Shown here piece by piece: positions 46,401 through 56,420 of a stretch of 64,000 nt of DNA. Both the position numbers and the translations under genes were made by a program. A model generated the notes under the pieces. The model was not told the DNA's origin. It worked only from the letters and a program-made list of their open reading frames with translations, and ran no database searches. Within the stretch, counting starts at the first letter, position 1. Each line of letters starts with the position of its first letter. Origin of the DNA: Desulfobacteraceae bacterium UBA2245 (GTDB taxonomy: Bacteria; Desulfobacterota; Desulfobacteria; Desulfobacterales; UBA2245); NCBI GenBank assembly GCA_002347265.1, contig DDYB01000007.1:60510-124509 (forward strand). The letters run 5' to 3'.

Positions 46401-49400
46401 GTTTAAAATGATACTCCTGAATGGGTTTGACGCTCACCTTGCGTTCCCGAAGGGCCTGAACGGCACGGCTCATGGCAAGGGCGCCGGCGACCGTCGTTGC
46501 GTAGGGCAGCCTGAATTTGATCGTGGCCCTTCGAATCTCGTATCCGTCCTTTTTGGTCCGCCCGCCGGACTCGGTGTTGATTACCAGATCGATCTCCCGG
46601 TTCTTGATGACATCCACCACATGAGGTTGGCCCATGGACACCTTGTTGATCGCCTGATTGTCGATTCCCAGCAATCCGAGATACTCCGAGGTTCCCCGGG
46701 TCGCCAGAATCTTAAAGCCCATGGCCTTAAAATTTTTTGCCACGGGCGCCACGGCTGGCTTGTCTGCATCATTCACGCTGATAAAGACCGTTCCCCCGGC
46801 GGGCAGATGCTGGCCCGCGCCGAGCTGGGCCTTGGCAAAAGCAAGACCGAATTCAGAATCAATTCCCATCACCTCTCCGGTGGATTTCATCTCCGGCCCG
46901 AGAAGCGTATCGACATCGGGGAACCGGTCAAAGGGCATTACCGATTCCTTGACCGCCACATGGGCGAAAATGACCGGCCGGTCCAAATCCATATCCCTGA
47001 GTCTGCGGCCCAGCATGACCCGGGTGGCGACCTTTGCCCAGGGGACTCCGGTGGCCTTGCTCACAAAGGGAACCGTTCGCGATGCCCGCGGATTGACCTC
47101 CAGCACAAAAATGCGGTTGTTCTGAACCGCGTACTGGACGTTCATCAGTCCGATGACGTTGAGCTCCAGCGCCATGGCCCTGGTGGCTTCGACAATTTCA
47201 TCAATGATATCGGCGCGCAGACTGTAGGGCGGCAGTACGCAGGCCGAATCTCCGGAATGAATCCCGGCGGCCTCGATATGCTCCATGATTCCGCAGATCA
47301 CCGTATCGGCGCCGTCGCAGACCGCATCCACATCCAGTTCGATGGCCTGTTCCAGAAAACGGTCGATCAGCACCGGATGTTCCGGAGAAACCTCGAGGGC
47401 CAGACGGGTGAAATTCTTAAGGGAGTCCCGGTCGTAGACAATTTTCATGGCCCGACCGCCCAGAACATAGGACGGCCGCACGATCACGGGATACCCGATG
47501 GTCTCGGCCACCTGTGTGGCTTCCTGTTCAGACATCGCTGTGCCGTTGGCCGGTTGAAAAAGGCGCAGCTTGTTGAGCATGGCCTGAAAAAGCTTGCGGT
47601 CCTCGGCCCGATCGATACTCTCGGGCTGAGTGCCGAGAATGGGCACGCCGGCCCGATGAAGATGGGTCGAAAGATTCAACGGGGTCTGCCCTCCGAACTG
47701 AACGATCACTCCCATCGGCTTTTCGGTCTCAACGATGTGCAGGACGTCCTCGCGGGTCAGGGGTTCGAAGTACAGCTTGTCCGAGGTGTCGTAGTCCGTG
47801 CTGACCGTCTCCGGATTGCTGTTGACCATGATGCTTTCGATGCCTTCCTCGCGCAGTGCAAAGGAGGCGTGCACGCAGCAGTAGTCAAACTCGATTCCCT
47901 GGCCGATGCGGTTGGGGCCGCCGCCCAGAATCATGACCTTGGTCCGGTCCGAAACCCGGGCCTCGTTTTCCTTCTCGTAGGTGGAATAATAATAGGGTGT
48001 AGCGGCCGTAAATTCCGCGGCGCAGGTGTCCACTAATTTGTAAACCGGCAGGATGCCCGATTTTTTGCGGCGATCGAAGATCTGCTCCTCGGAAAATCCG
48101 GTCATGCCGGCGATCTGAATATCGGAAAACCCCCATTTCTTGGCCTTCTCGAGCATTTCGTCCGGCAGCTCGGCCCCCCATCCGCGGATTCGTTGCTCCA
48201 TTTCGACAAGCTGCCGAAGCTGGCATAAAAACCAGGGATCAATGCCGGTCAGATTGTGAATGCTTTCAACCGTCATGCCCTCGCGCAGGGCCCTGGCCAG
48301 GTAGAAAATCCGCCGGGAATTGGGCACGGCCAGACGCTGCTCGACATCCTCGCAGTCCTGGGAATCTTTTCCGTCGGCCAGAAGGCCCGCGCGTCCGATC
48401 TCCAGGGAGCGCAAACCCTTTTGAAGCGCTTCTTTAAAGGTTCTTCCAATGGCCATGGTCTCTCCCACGGATTTCATGGAAGTGGTCAGAACATCGCGGG
48501 TTTCGGGAAATTTCTCAAAGGTGAAGCGCGGAATTTTCACCACGCAGTAATCCAGGGTCGGTTCAAATGAAGCCAGGGTTTCTCCGGTGATGTCATTGGG
48601 AATCTCGTCCAGGGTGTAGCCGACGGCCAGCTTTGCGGCAATCTTGGCAATGGGAAATCCCGTAGCCTTGGAGGCCAGGGCCGAGCTTCGCGATACCCGG
48701 GGGTTCATCTCCACGACGATCAGATCGCCGTTTACGGGATTGACGGCAAACTGAACATTGGAACCGCCGGTGTCCACACCGATCTCCCGCATGATGGCGA
48801 TCGAGGCGTCGCGCATTTTCTGGTACTCACGGTCGGTCAGGGTCTGAACCGGGGCCACGGTGATGCTGTCGCCGGTATGAATGCCCATGGGATCGAGATT
48901 TTCGATGGAGCAGACAATCACCACGTTGTCGTTTTTGTCCCGCATGACCTCCAGTTCGAATTCTTTCCACCCCAGCACCGATTCTTCCAGCATGACCTGA
49001 GTGATCAGGCTGGCATCCAGTCCGGCCCTGGCCATGATTTCCAGATCTTCGGGATTGTAGGCGACCCCGCCGCCGGTGCCTCCCAGAGTAAAACTCGGCC
49101 GGACGATCAGCGGATAGCCGATTTTTTCGGCGATGGCCCGCACCTCGTTCATATTGCAGGCGATCCCGCTGTCCGGAATGCGAAGGCCGATCCGGTGCAT
49201 GGCCTGGCGGAACAGATCCCGATCCTCGGCCTTATTGATGGCATCCAGCGAGGCGCCGATCATCTCCACGCCGAAACGCTCCAGAACGCCCATTTTCGCA
49301 ACGGCCACGGCGGTATTCAGCCCGGTCTGTCCTCCCAGAGTGGGCAGGAGGGCGTCGGGACGCTCCAGCTCGATGATCCGGGCCACGATTTCCGGAATCA

Positions 49401-49605
49401 CCGGCTCGATATAGGTCCTGTGAGCCATTTCCGGATCGGTCATGATGGTTGCCGGATTGCTGTTGATCAGCACCACCTCGTAACCTTCCTCCATCAGGGC
49501 CTTGCATGCCTGGGTTCCGGAATAATCAAATTCGCACGCCTGGCTGATGATGATCGGACCGGCGCCGATGATGAGGATTTTGTGAATGTCCGTACGTTTG
49601 GGCAT
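46393..49605 (-). CDS. carB: Carbamoyl-phosphate synthase large subunit CarB
   Basis: 1070 residues, two homologous ATP-grasp halves. It makes carbamoyl phosphate from bicarbonate, ammonia delivered by CarA, and two ATP, feeding pyrimidines and arginine. Each half opens with an ILGGGP/IIGAGP-type loop (KILIIGAGPIIISQ, KVMILGGGPNRIGQGIE) and carries an ATP-grasp core (for example MEMNPRVSRSSALASKATG in the first half and VLEVNPRASRTVPFVSKATG in the second). The last roughly 130 residues form the allosteric domain. It starts 5 bases after carA. The only oddity is the placement with glutamate synthase genes. Confidence 0.97.
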   Translation of the reverse strand: MPKRTDIHKILIIGAGPIIISQACEFDYSGTQACKALMEEGYEVVLINSNPATIMTDPEMAHRTYIEPVIPEIVARIIELERPDALLPTLGGQTGLNTAVAVAKMGVLERFGVEMIGASLDAINKAEDRDLFRQAMHRIGLRIPDSGIACNMNEVRAIAEKIGYPLIVRPSFTLGGTGGGVAYNPEDLEIMARAGLDASLITQVMLEESVLGWKEFELEVMRDKNDNVVIVCSIENLDPMGIHTGDSITVAPVQTLTDREYQKMRDASIAIMREIGVDTGGSNVQFAVNPVNGDLIVVEMNPRVSRSSALASKATGFPIAKIAAKLAVGYTLDEIPNDITGETLASFEPTLDYCVVKIPRFTFEKFPETRDVLTTSMKSVGETMAIGRTFKEALQKGLRSLEIGRAGLLADGKDSQDCEDVEQRLAVPNSRRIFYLARALREGMTVESIHNLTGIDPWFLCQLRQLVEMEQRIRGWGAELPDEMLEKAKKWGFSDIQIAGMTGFSEEQIFDRRKKSGILPVYKLVDTCAAEFTAATPYYYSTYEKENEARVSDRTKVMILGGGPNRIGQGIEFDYCCVHASFALREEGIESIMVNSNPETVSTDYDTSDKLYFEPLTREDVLHIVETEKPMGVIVQFGGQTPLNLSTHLHRAGVPILGTQPESIDRAEDRKLFQAMLNKLRLFQPANGTAMSEQEATQVAETIGYPVIVRPSYVLGGRAMKIVYDRDSLKNFTRLALEVSPEHPVLIDRFLEQAIELDVDAVCDGADTVICGIMEHIEAAGIHSGDSACVLPPYSLRADIIDEIVEATRAMALELNVIGLMNVQYAVQNNRIFVLEVNPRASRTVPFVSKATGVPWAKVATRVMLGRRLRDMDLDRPVIFAHVAVKESVMPFDRFPDVDTLLGPEMKSTGEVMGIDSEFGLAFAKAQLGAGQHLPAGGTVFISVNDADKPAVAPVAKNFKAMGFKILATRGTSEYLGLLGIDNQAINKVSMGQPHVVDVIKNREIDLVINTESGGRTKKDGYEIRRATIKFRLPYATTVAGALAMSRAVQALRERKVSVKPIQEYHFKHA

Positions 49606-49610
49606 ATCGG

Positions 49611-50762
<1,152 letters not shown>

Positions 50763-50797
50763 AATTTTCCTGGCTGTTTTGCACAGCGATTCGTTCC

Positions 50798-53218
50798 CTA
50801 TTCCAGGGGAAAGTTTTCGATCATATTCCAGACCCCGCACGGGCATGCATCTGCGCAGAATCCGCAGCCGATGCACCGCGATTCATCCACCGTGTACTGA
50901 TATGCGCCGTCGGCAAGTTCCTGTCTGGATACGGCGGTCTGAGGACAGATCGCCACGCAGATGCCGCAATCCCGGCAGGTTCCGCACGAAGCGCACTGGG
51001 CGCCGCACTGATCGATGCTTTCAAATCCGGTGATGCGCGGATCGAAATACTCGAGGGAAACCCGGCTCCGGTCGATGATCTGCCGCGATTCAACCGCAGG
51101 AGTTTTTCCCTGCGCCAGGTCCGCGATAGCGGCCGCCACCCTGCGGCCGGCGCCGATGGCATCGGTTATCAGACCGGGTTTGACCGCGTCTCCGATGGCA
51201 AAAATACCCGGGTCGGAGGTGCGGAAGTTTTCATCCACGGCGATAAACCCGCGTTCTGTATTCACGTTTTCCGGCAGAAAGTCAAGGTCCGGCACATCGC
51301 CGATGGAGATGATCACCGTATCGGCTTCAATCACCTCCCCGTCGCTGAGTTCAACCCCCTGGTCGGTGATCTGCCGGGTGAAACAGGGCCAGCGGAATAT
51401 GGCGCCGATTTTCTCGGCGGCCTCCCGCTCCTTTCCAAAAGACAGGGGCTTTTGAACGTCGATCAGGGTGACTTTTTGAGCGCCGAGCCGATGGGCCTCG
51501 ACGGCCGCATCGCAGCCGACGTTTCCGGCCCCGATCACCACCACGGATTTTCCGGGGTCTATGGCGCCGGATCTGGCCTGGGCCAGAAACTCATTCGCCG
51601 GAATCATGCGCTCTTTTCCGGGAACCGGAATCAAGCGCGGCTTCTGAGCGCCGGTTGCGATCACCACGTAATCGTATTCGGATTGAAGGCGGATCAAATC
51701 TTCCCGCCTGATATCATGATCCGGACGCACATGGGGAATCACCTTTCGGACCCGTTCCAGTTCGGCATCGATCACCTCCCTGGGAATCCGGCTTTCGGGA
51801 ATTACCGATGAGATCTTGCCGCCCAGGGTTTCGGACCGGTCAAACACCACCGCATCATGGCCCTGACGTCGAAGCTGCCAGGCCACGGAAATTCCCGCCG
51901 GCCCGCCGCCGATCACCGCGATGCGTTTGCCGCCGATCTCCGGCATCTCAGGAAGGCACGCCTGAATGCTGGCCCTGCCGAGCCGGGATATGTCCACCGC
52001 CGGCATGAGCTGCTCGCAACGGGTGCAGGCTTCCATGCAGAGCCTGGGGCAGAGATAGCCGCAGACCGTGGCGGGAAAGGGAGTGTAGGCCAGCGCCAGA
52101 TCCACGGCCTCATCCACCCGGCCTTCTCGAATCAGCTGCCACCGCTGCTGAACCGGAATTCCGGTCGGACAGGTTCCTTCACAGGGGGCCAGGTATTTCC
52201 GGTTCTCCCAGACCGGCACGAACCGCCTGAGATCGCCGGCGGGAATCAAGGGCACCGGAGCGCGTTCCAGAAGGGTCAGATCCCCGATCAGTCCGCCCGA
52301 ACCCAGTTCCTTGTCCCACACCTCGCGACGAAACGAACTCATGGAACGAAGAGAACTGTTCGCCTTTTCCTGGGGGGTCCTGGCAGCAAGCAACCGCCAC
52401 TGGGAGATTTCGGCCATTTGAGCAAAAAGCTCGGGCCGGCCGAGGGCATCGAGAAATTTTTTGAGATTTTCGCAAAGCCAGTTCCAGTCCTCGCTGCCGA
52501 TGGCAACCTCTTTGGCATCGGTCCGGCTGAATTCAGAGCAGGGCCCTCGAAAAAAAACCTTTCCGCCCACCATGCCCACCAGGGGACGGTAACCCAGAAC
52601 ATTGCCCGAATGCTGGTACTCATGGCCGCAGACAACGGCGGCGATGCCGCCGGCCATGAATTCTCCGCCCACCAGGGGACGGTAACCCAGAACAATTCCC
52701 GAATGCTGGGACTCATGGCCGCAGACAACGGCGATGCCGCCGGCCATGAATTCTCCGAAGTAATCGCCCGCGGATCCCAGGACCCAGAGTTGCGGGGGGT
52801 CAAACCTCGGATTGTGCTTGGTCATGGTCATGCCGCGAGCCCCGATGTTGCCGCCCACATAGATGGCGCCCTGGGCCATGGCGTTGCCGACGCCGTTTCC
52901 CGCATTGCCGTGCACGATGATCTGAGCGCCGGCATTGAGCCAGCCGACGTCGTCCGAAGCCGGCCCCATCGCCTCGATTCGGGTTCCGGGAAATCCCATG
53001 GCGCCCAGCCGCTGTCCGCTTTGCCCCAGCACCCTGACACGGACCGGCTCCTGTCCGTTTTTCCAGAGGCGGCCGCCGATGCCGTGCTGGCCGAAGGCAT
53101 CTATTTCCAGATTTCGCAGTCCGCCGGCCACCGCTTCCTGAATCCGTTCTTCAAGAACACGCGATTCCAGGCGGATGCCGTCTTTTTTTCCAGAAATATG
53201 ATAATATTTTTCCTGCAT
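50798..53218 (-). CDS. gltD: Glutamate synthase GXGXG domain fused to a GltD-like subunit with ferredoxin domains
   Basis: 806 residues combining two functions. Residues 1 to about 240 form the GXGXG beta-helix domain, normally the C-terminal part of GltB (GNAGNGVGNAM, GGNIGARGM). The rest is the GltD-type electron-input subunit: Cys-rich N-terminal cluster region (CEGTCPTGIP, CGYLCPRLCMEAC), FAD-binding VIGGGPAGISVAW, NADPH-binding VVIGAGNVGCDAA, and two C-terminal ferredoxin-type clusters (CGTCRDCGICVAICPQ, CIGCGFCADACPCGVW). It likely passes electrons from NAD(P)H or ferredoxin to the FMN subunit. An in-frame duplication of about 30 residues sits in the GXGXG part. It forms a multi-subunit, archaeal-type glutamate synthase with the next two genes. 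Confidence 0.9.
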   Translation of the reverse strand: MQEKYYHISGKKDGIRLESRVLEERIQEAVAGGLRNLEIDAFGQHGIGGRLWKNGQEPVRVRVLGQSGQRLGAMGFPGTRIEAMGPASDDVGWLNAGAQIIVHGNAGNGVGNAMAQGAIYVGGNIGARGMTMTKHNPRFDPPQLWVLGSAGDYFGEFMAGGIAVVCGHESQHSGIVLGYRPLVGGEFMAGGIAAVVCGHEYQHSGNVLGYRPLVGMVGGKVFFRGPCSEFSRTDAKEVAIGSEDWNWLCENLKKFLDALGRPELFAQMAEISQWRLLAARTPQEKANSSLRSMSSFRREVWDKELGSGGLIGDLTLLERAPVPLIPAGDLRRFVPVWENRKYLAPCEGTCPTGIPVQQRWQLIREGRVDEAVDLALAYTPFPATVCGYLCPRLCMEACTRCEQLMPAVDISRLGRASIQACLPEMPEIGGKRIAVIGGGPAGISVAWQLRRQGHDAVVFDRSETLGGKISSVIPESRIPREVIDAELERVRKVIPHVRPDHDIRREDLIRLQSEYDYVVIATGAQKPRLIPVPGKERMIPANEFLAQARSGAIDPGKSVVVIGAGNVGCDAAVEAHRLGAQKVTLIDVQKPLSFGKEREAAEKIGAIFRWPCFTRQITDQGVELSDGEVIEADTVIISIGDVPDLDFLPENVNTERGFIAVDENFRTSDPGIFAIGDAVKPGLITDAIGAGRRVAAAIADLAQGKTPAVESRQIIDRSRVSLEYFDPRITGFESIDQCGAQCASCGTCRDCGICVAICPQTAVSRQELADGAYQYTVDESRCIGCGFCADACPCGVWNMIENFPLE
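52575..52757. repeat. In-frame tandem duplication of about 90 bp inside the GXGXG domain
   Basis: Bases 52575-52667 (93) and 52668-52757 (90) are adjacent near-copies with three mismatches and one 3-base difference. In protein terms GEFMAGGIAVVCGHE... is repeated as GEFMAGGIAAVVCGHE.... Normal glutamate synthases have this block once, so a recent duplication (or an assembly artefact) is likely. Confidence 0.9.
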
Positions 53219-53242
53219 TTGGATCGCTCCGGATTAATATTT

Positions 53243-54877
53243 TTAAACCACGTATTGGATCTTCAGCCGCTGAGCCGCATCGTGGTCGTTGATGCCCAGC
53301 GCATCGGACATGCCGATGGGAAGCGAGGTGGACCTTCCCAGGGGCGCAACGATCTTTTTCAGCTCCGTATCGAAGCTCAAAAAGACATCCACCACGCGCT
53401 GAGCCACCTGCTCCACGTCCAGACGTCGATACAGCCTGGGATCCTGGGATGTGATCCCCTTGGGGCATTTACCGATGTTGCAGATATTGCACCGGTCGGA
53501 TTCAGAGCCCAGGCACCCTGCCGCCGCCTGCATGATGTATTTTCCGGTTTGAACTCCGCTGGCGCCCAGCATGATCAGGGCTGCCGCATTGGCCGCCAGA
53601 TTGCCGTTCTTGCCGATGCCTCCGCCGGCAAACAGGGGGATTTCGTTCTGCACGCCCAGATTCGCCAGGTTCAGGTAGCAATCCCGGATATTGCTGGCAA
53701 TCGGATGGCCCATGTGGTTCATCGAAACATTGTAGGCTGCGCCGGTGCCCCCGTCTTCGCCGTCAATGGCCAGGCCGGCGGCATAGGGATTCCGGGTCAG
53801 ATTGTTTAAAACCGCCAGGGCGGTCGAGGTGCCGGATATCTTTGGATACACGGGTACACGGAATCCCCAGGCCATGTACATGGACTGAATCATCTTGGCC
53901 ACGGATTCCTCGATCGAGTACTGAGTCTGATGCGTCGGAGGGCTGGGCAGGCTCACGCCCGGCGGAACCCCGCGAATGGCGGCGATCAGCCTGTTGACCT
54001 TGTGCCACATCAGAAGTCCGCCGTCTCCGGGCTTGGCGCCCTGGCCGTATTTGATCTCCACGGCGCAGGGGTCTTCCTTCATGTGCGGAATGGCGTGGAG
54101 GATCTCGTCCCATCCGAAATATCCGCTGGCGATCTGAAGAATCACGTATTTTAGAAATCGGGACTTGAGCAGCCGCGGAGGGCATCCGCCTTCTCCCGTG
54201 CAGATGCGAACCGGCATGCCCAGTTCCTCGTTCAGATACGCAATGCCCATCTGAAGCCCCTCCCACATATTCGGAGACAGCGCGCCGAAGGACATTCCGC
54301 CGATGATCAAAGGGTAAATCTCCCGGACCGGCGGCATCCAGCCGTTGTTGCGGGAAAATTCCAGGCTTTTTTCCGGCGGAAGGATGCGGCCCAGAAGGGT
54401 CCGGATCTGGAATTCATGACGTCCCGCGTCCAGGGCGGGATCGGTGAGCATGGAGATGCGGATGAACTTGATCCGGTCCAGAAGGCTGTCGGTCGAGTTG
54501 CGGCGGCCGCCGCGACTTCGGGCCTGTCCGCCCCGGTTGATATGAAAGCGCTGCTTGTCGGTCTCGTCGCTTCTGACCGGCATGATCGCATCGTTGGGAC
54601 AGACCATGCTGCACATTCCACAGCCGACGCAGGCAAAAGCCGGATCGGTTTTCTGGCGGATGCCGTGATAAATGCTGAACACATTGTCGGCAGATCCCTG
54701 AATGCCCATGGCAATCCGGACATCCCGCTTGCGAAACACCCCCAGTTCAAGGGCTTTGACCGGACAGACAGCCGTGCAGCTTCCGCACAGGGTGCATTTG
54801 TCCCGATTCCAGTGAATCTGCCAGAGCAGATCCTTTACGCTGAGAGTCGATGGCGCAATGGGTCGGTTTGACGGCAT
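53243..54877 (-). CDS. gltB: Glutamate synthase FMN/Fe-S catalytic subunit with two N-terminal ferredoxin domains
   Basis: 544 residues. Two 4Fe-4S ferredoxin motifs lie near the N-terminus (CTLCGSCTAVCPV about residue 28 and CVGCGMCSMVCPND about residue 83), absent from bacterial GltB. The rest is the FMN-binding barrel (GGMSFGALSP, AIDGEDGGTGAA) that condenses 2-oxoglutarate with ammonia into glutamate. CNICNIGKCPKG is the glutamate-synthase 3Fe-4S cluster motif. AGGAGGTAAAAAT precedes the ATG. It overlaps the glutamine amidotransferase gene by 43 bases. It is probably ferredoxin-linked, as in archaea and strict anaerobes. Confidence 0.92.
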   Translation of the reverse strand: MPSNRPIAPSTLSVKDLLWQIHWNRDKCTLCGSCTAVCPVKALELGVFRKRDVRIAMGIQGSADNVFSIYHGIRQKTDPAFACVGCGMCSMVCPNDAIMPVRSDETDKQRFHINRGGQARSRGGRRNSTDSLLDRIKFIRISMLTDPALDAGRHEFQIRTLLGRILPPEKSLEFSRNNGWMPPVREIYPLIIGGMSFGALSPNMWEGLQMGIAYLNEELGMPVRICTGEGGCPPRLLKSRFLKYVILQIASGYFGWDEILHAIPHMKEDPCAVEIKYGQGAKPGDGGLLMWHKVNRLIAAIRGVPPGVSLPSPPTHQTQYSIEESVAKMIQSMYMAWGFRVPVYPKISGTSTALAVLNNLTRNPYAAGLAIDGEDGGTGAAYNVSMNHMGHPIASNIRDCYLNLANLGVQNEIPLFAGGGIGKNGNLAANAAALIMLGASGVQTGKYIMQAAAGCLGSESDRCNICNIGKCPKGITSQDPRLYRRLDVEQVAQRVVDVFLSFDTELKKIVAPLGRSTSLPIGMSDALGINDHDAAQRLKIQYVV

Positions 54878-55971
54878 ATTTTTACCTCCTGACGATCCGG
54901 CCCCACCAGGACGGTGTCCAGGTGCATGGGCTGGAAGTCTTTGCTTTGATCCCGATCCGGAATGACGGCGTCCAGACCGCAGATTTCCGAGGAAAAGGCG
55001 TAGAGTCCGTCTTTTCCGCCGACCACTCCCGGGCGAAGTTTTTTACGGTCCTGAACCATGAACAGGCTGTAATCGGGCAGGGATCCGATCACGCAGTTGG
55101 GTCCGTCAATGATCAGTTTCCGGCAGCTGTTCTTTAACAGCCTTAAAAAGGAGCCATCCGAATGGAGCTCCAGGTCTGCGTCCTGAAGCGGCGTGATAAC
55201 GTGTTTGTACGCTTCGATGCTCAGCCCCATTCTTTCGGCACTGTAGTGCAGAATGTGGGTGAAAACCTCAGAATCCGACTGATATCCGCTGTATCCGGCA
55301 AATCCCCGGGTCTCCAGAAATTCCCGAATCGGATGAAAGGCCGTGTTTTCTCCGTTGGTCATCGTGGAATAGCCCTGAATGAAAAAAGGATGACACGCGT
55401 ACAGATTGATCGCATAGTTGGTGTTCTGCCGTCCCTGGGCCATGATGATGCGGGCCTTGAGTTCTTCCCGGTCCAGCCCCAGCATGCAGGCGACCCTCAT
55501 CGGATCTCCGATCTCCTTGATCATCACCACATCGGGCCAGAAGGAATACACGATCATATCGTCCTTTTCCTGGCCCATGGCGCGAAGCTCCAGCCGTATT
55601 CCCGTCAGCCGGTTTCGAATATCCCGGGTATCCAAAGCCTTCCAGGCCACGGGATAGTCATACGCGCGGATCAGATAGCAGTCGCGCTTAGGCGTTCCCG
55701 AAGGCGGAATCCGGTCCGGCCGGATGGCAAGATCGTACAGGATTGAAAATCCGGCGTTCACCATGAAGGCATCCATCCGCCGAAGCCCCTGTTCGCTGAA
55801 AATGCCCGACAAAATGGGCGCGTCTTTGATTTCCTTGAAAGGGCCGCCAAGATCACGCATAAAAAGACCGACCCCGGATCCGTCGTGTCCCTCGCGCATG
55901 ACGTCCAGGGCATTGACGGCCACCATGGGAGAAACCGGGGTTCGGCTGGTGATGGCAAACAAGCGACACAT
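54835..55971 (-). CDS. Class II glutamine amidotransferase subunit of glutamate synthase
   Basis: 378 residues beginning MCRLFAITSRTP. After Met removal, Cys2 is the N-terminal nucleophile of class II (GATase_6-type) glutaminases. Later segments (GRQNTNYAINLYACHPF, TNGENTAFH, GYSGYQSDSEVF) belong to the glutamine-binding site. It should supply ammonia to the FMN subunit encoded next, taking the place of the N-terminal domain of a normal GltB. It is the first gene of the six-gene operon, 140 bases downstream of a perfect sigma-54 site. Confidence 0.9.
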   Translation of the reverse strand: MCRLFAITSRTPVSPMVAVNALDVMREGHDGSGVGLFMRDLGGPFKEIKDAPILSGIFSEQGLRRMDAFMVNAGFSILYDLAIRPDRIPPSGTPKRDCYLIRAYDYPVAWKALDTRDIRNRLTGIRLELRAMGQEKDDMIVYSFWPDVVMIKEIGDPMRVACMLGLDREELKARIIMAQGRQNTNYAINLYACHPFFIQGYSTMTNGENTAFHPIREFLETRGFAGYSGYQSDSEVFTHILHYSAERMGLSIEAYKHVITPLQDADLELHSDGSFLRLLKNSCRKLIIDGPNCVIGSLPDYSLFMVQDRKKLRPGVVGGKDGLYAFSSEICGLDAVIPDRDQSKDFQPMHLDTVLVGPDRQEVKICRQTDPLRHRLSA

Positions 55972-56420
55972 AGGCTTTTTCTCCTTGCTGTTTTCATTTG
56001 GTTCGAGGGGCGCACGGCAGTTCCATCGGCGTTTCCAGGTTCATGCCGCAGAATTTAATAAAATCTTCTTCAAGGGAGCCGGAGGACCGCAGGAGCGCCT
56101 TTTTCATTACTGCAACCGATGTGCCAGCATCGGAATAAAATTGCCTGGAAACTATTTTGAATGAATTATCAGATAGTTATTAAATATCAAACTTTCCGGA
56201 TTCGCGCAAAGCATTTTGTTTTTCTGGCGCCGGATTTACAAAATTGAATATTATCTTGCAAAAATGTGATTATGCGCCGTCAAAAGGCTCCATTCCGGTG
56301 AAGCCTTCGAAGGATTTTCTAAAACCGGATTGATTTTTCGATGCGGATTTGATTATGTGACATCAGAATGGTCGAAGAGACCGGGCCGAAGTCAGCGTTC
56401 CAAATGAAAACCCTTGTTGA
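55972..56420. other. Divergent intergenic region between the glutamate synthase operon and glnE
   Basis: About 450 bases, AT-rich at 56130-56290, containing the sigma-54 site for the minus-strand operon. No NtrC-like TGCACC-type repeats are evident. No clear glnE promoter was identified. A weak TGG-N10-TTG match at about 56151-56166 lacks the GC of a sigma-54 -12 element. Confidence 0.4.
56111..56126 (-). promoter_or_regulatory. Sigma-54 (RpoN) promoter of the glutamate synthase-car-purF operon
   Basis: Read on the minus strand, TGGCACATCGGTTGCA matches TGGCAC-N5-TTGCW exactly. It lies 140 bases upstream of the amidotransferase start at 55971, leaving a leader of about 130 bases. This ties the operon to nitrogen-type control, consistent with the adjacent gln genes. 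Confidence 0.85.

Noticed and set aside
46399..48036. 545-codon open frame opposite carB
   Set aside because: It is an antisense shadow of the conserved CarB sequence with no recognisable motifs.
51857..53809. 650-codon open frame opposite the glutamate synthase genes
   Set aside because: It is antisense to strongly conserved genes. Its translation resembles no protein family and it spans two genes, so it is a GC-rich shadow frame.
56151..56166. Possible sigma-54 site for glnE on the plus strand
   Set aside because: TGGAAACTATTTTGAA lacks the C of TGGC and the GC of TTGC, so it is too weak to call.
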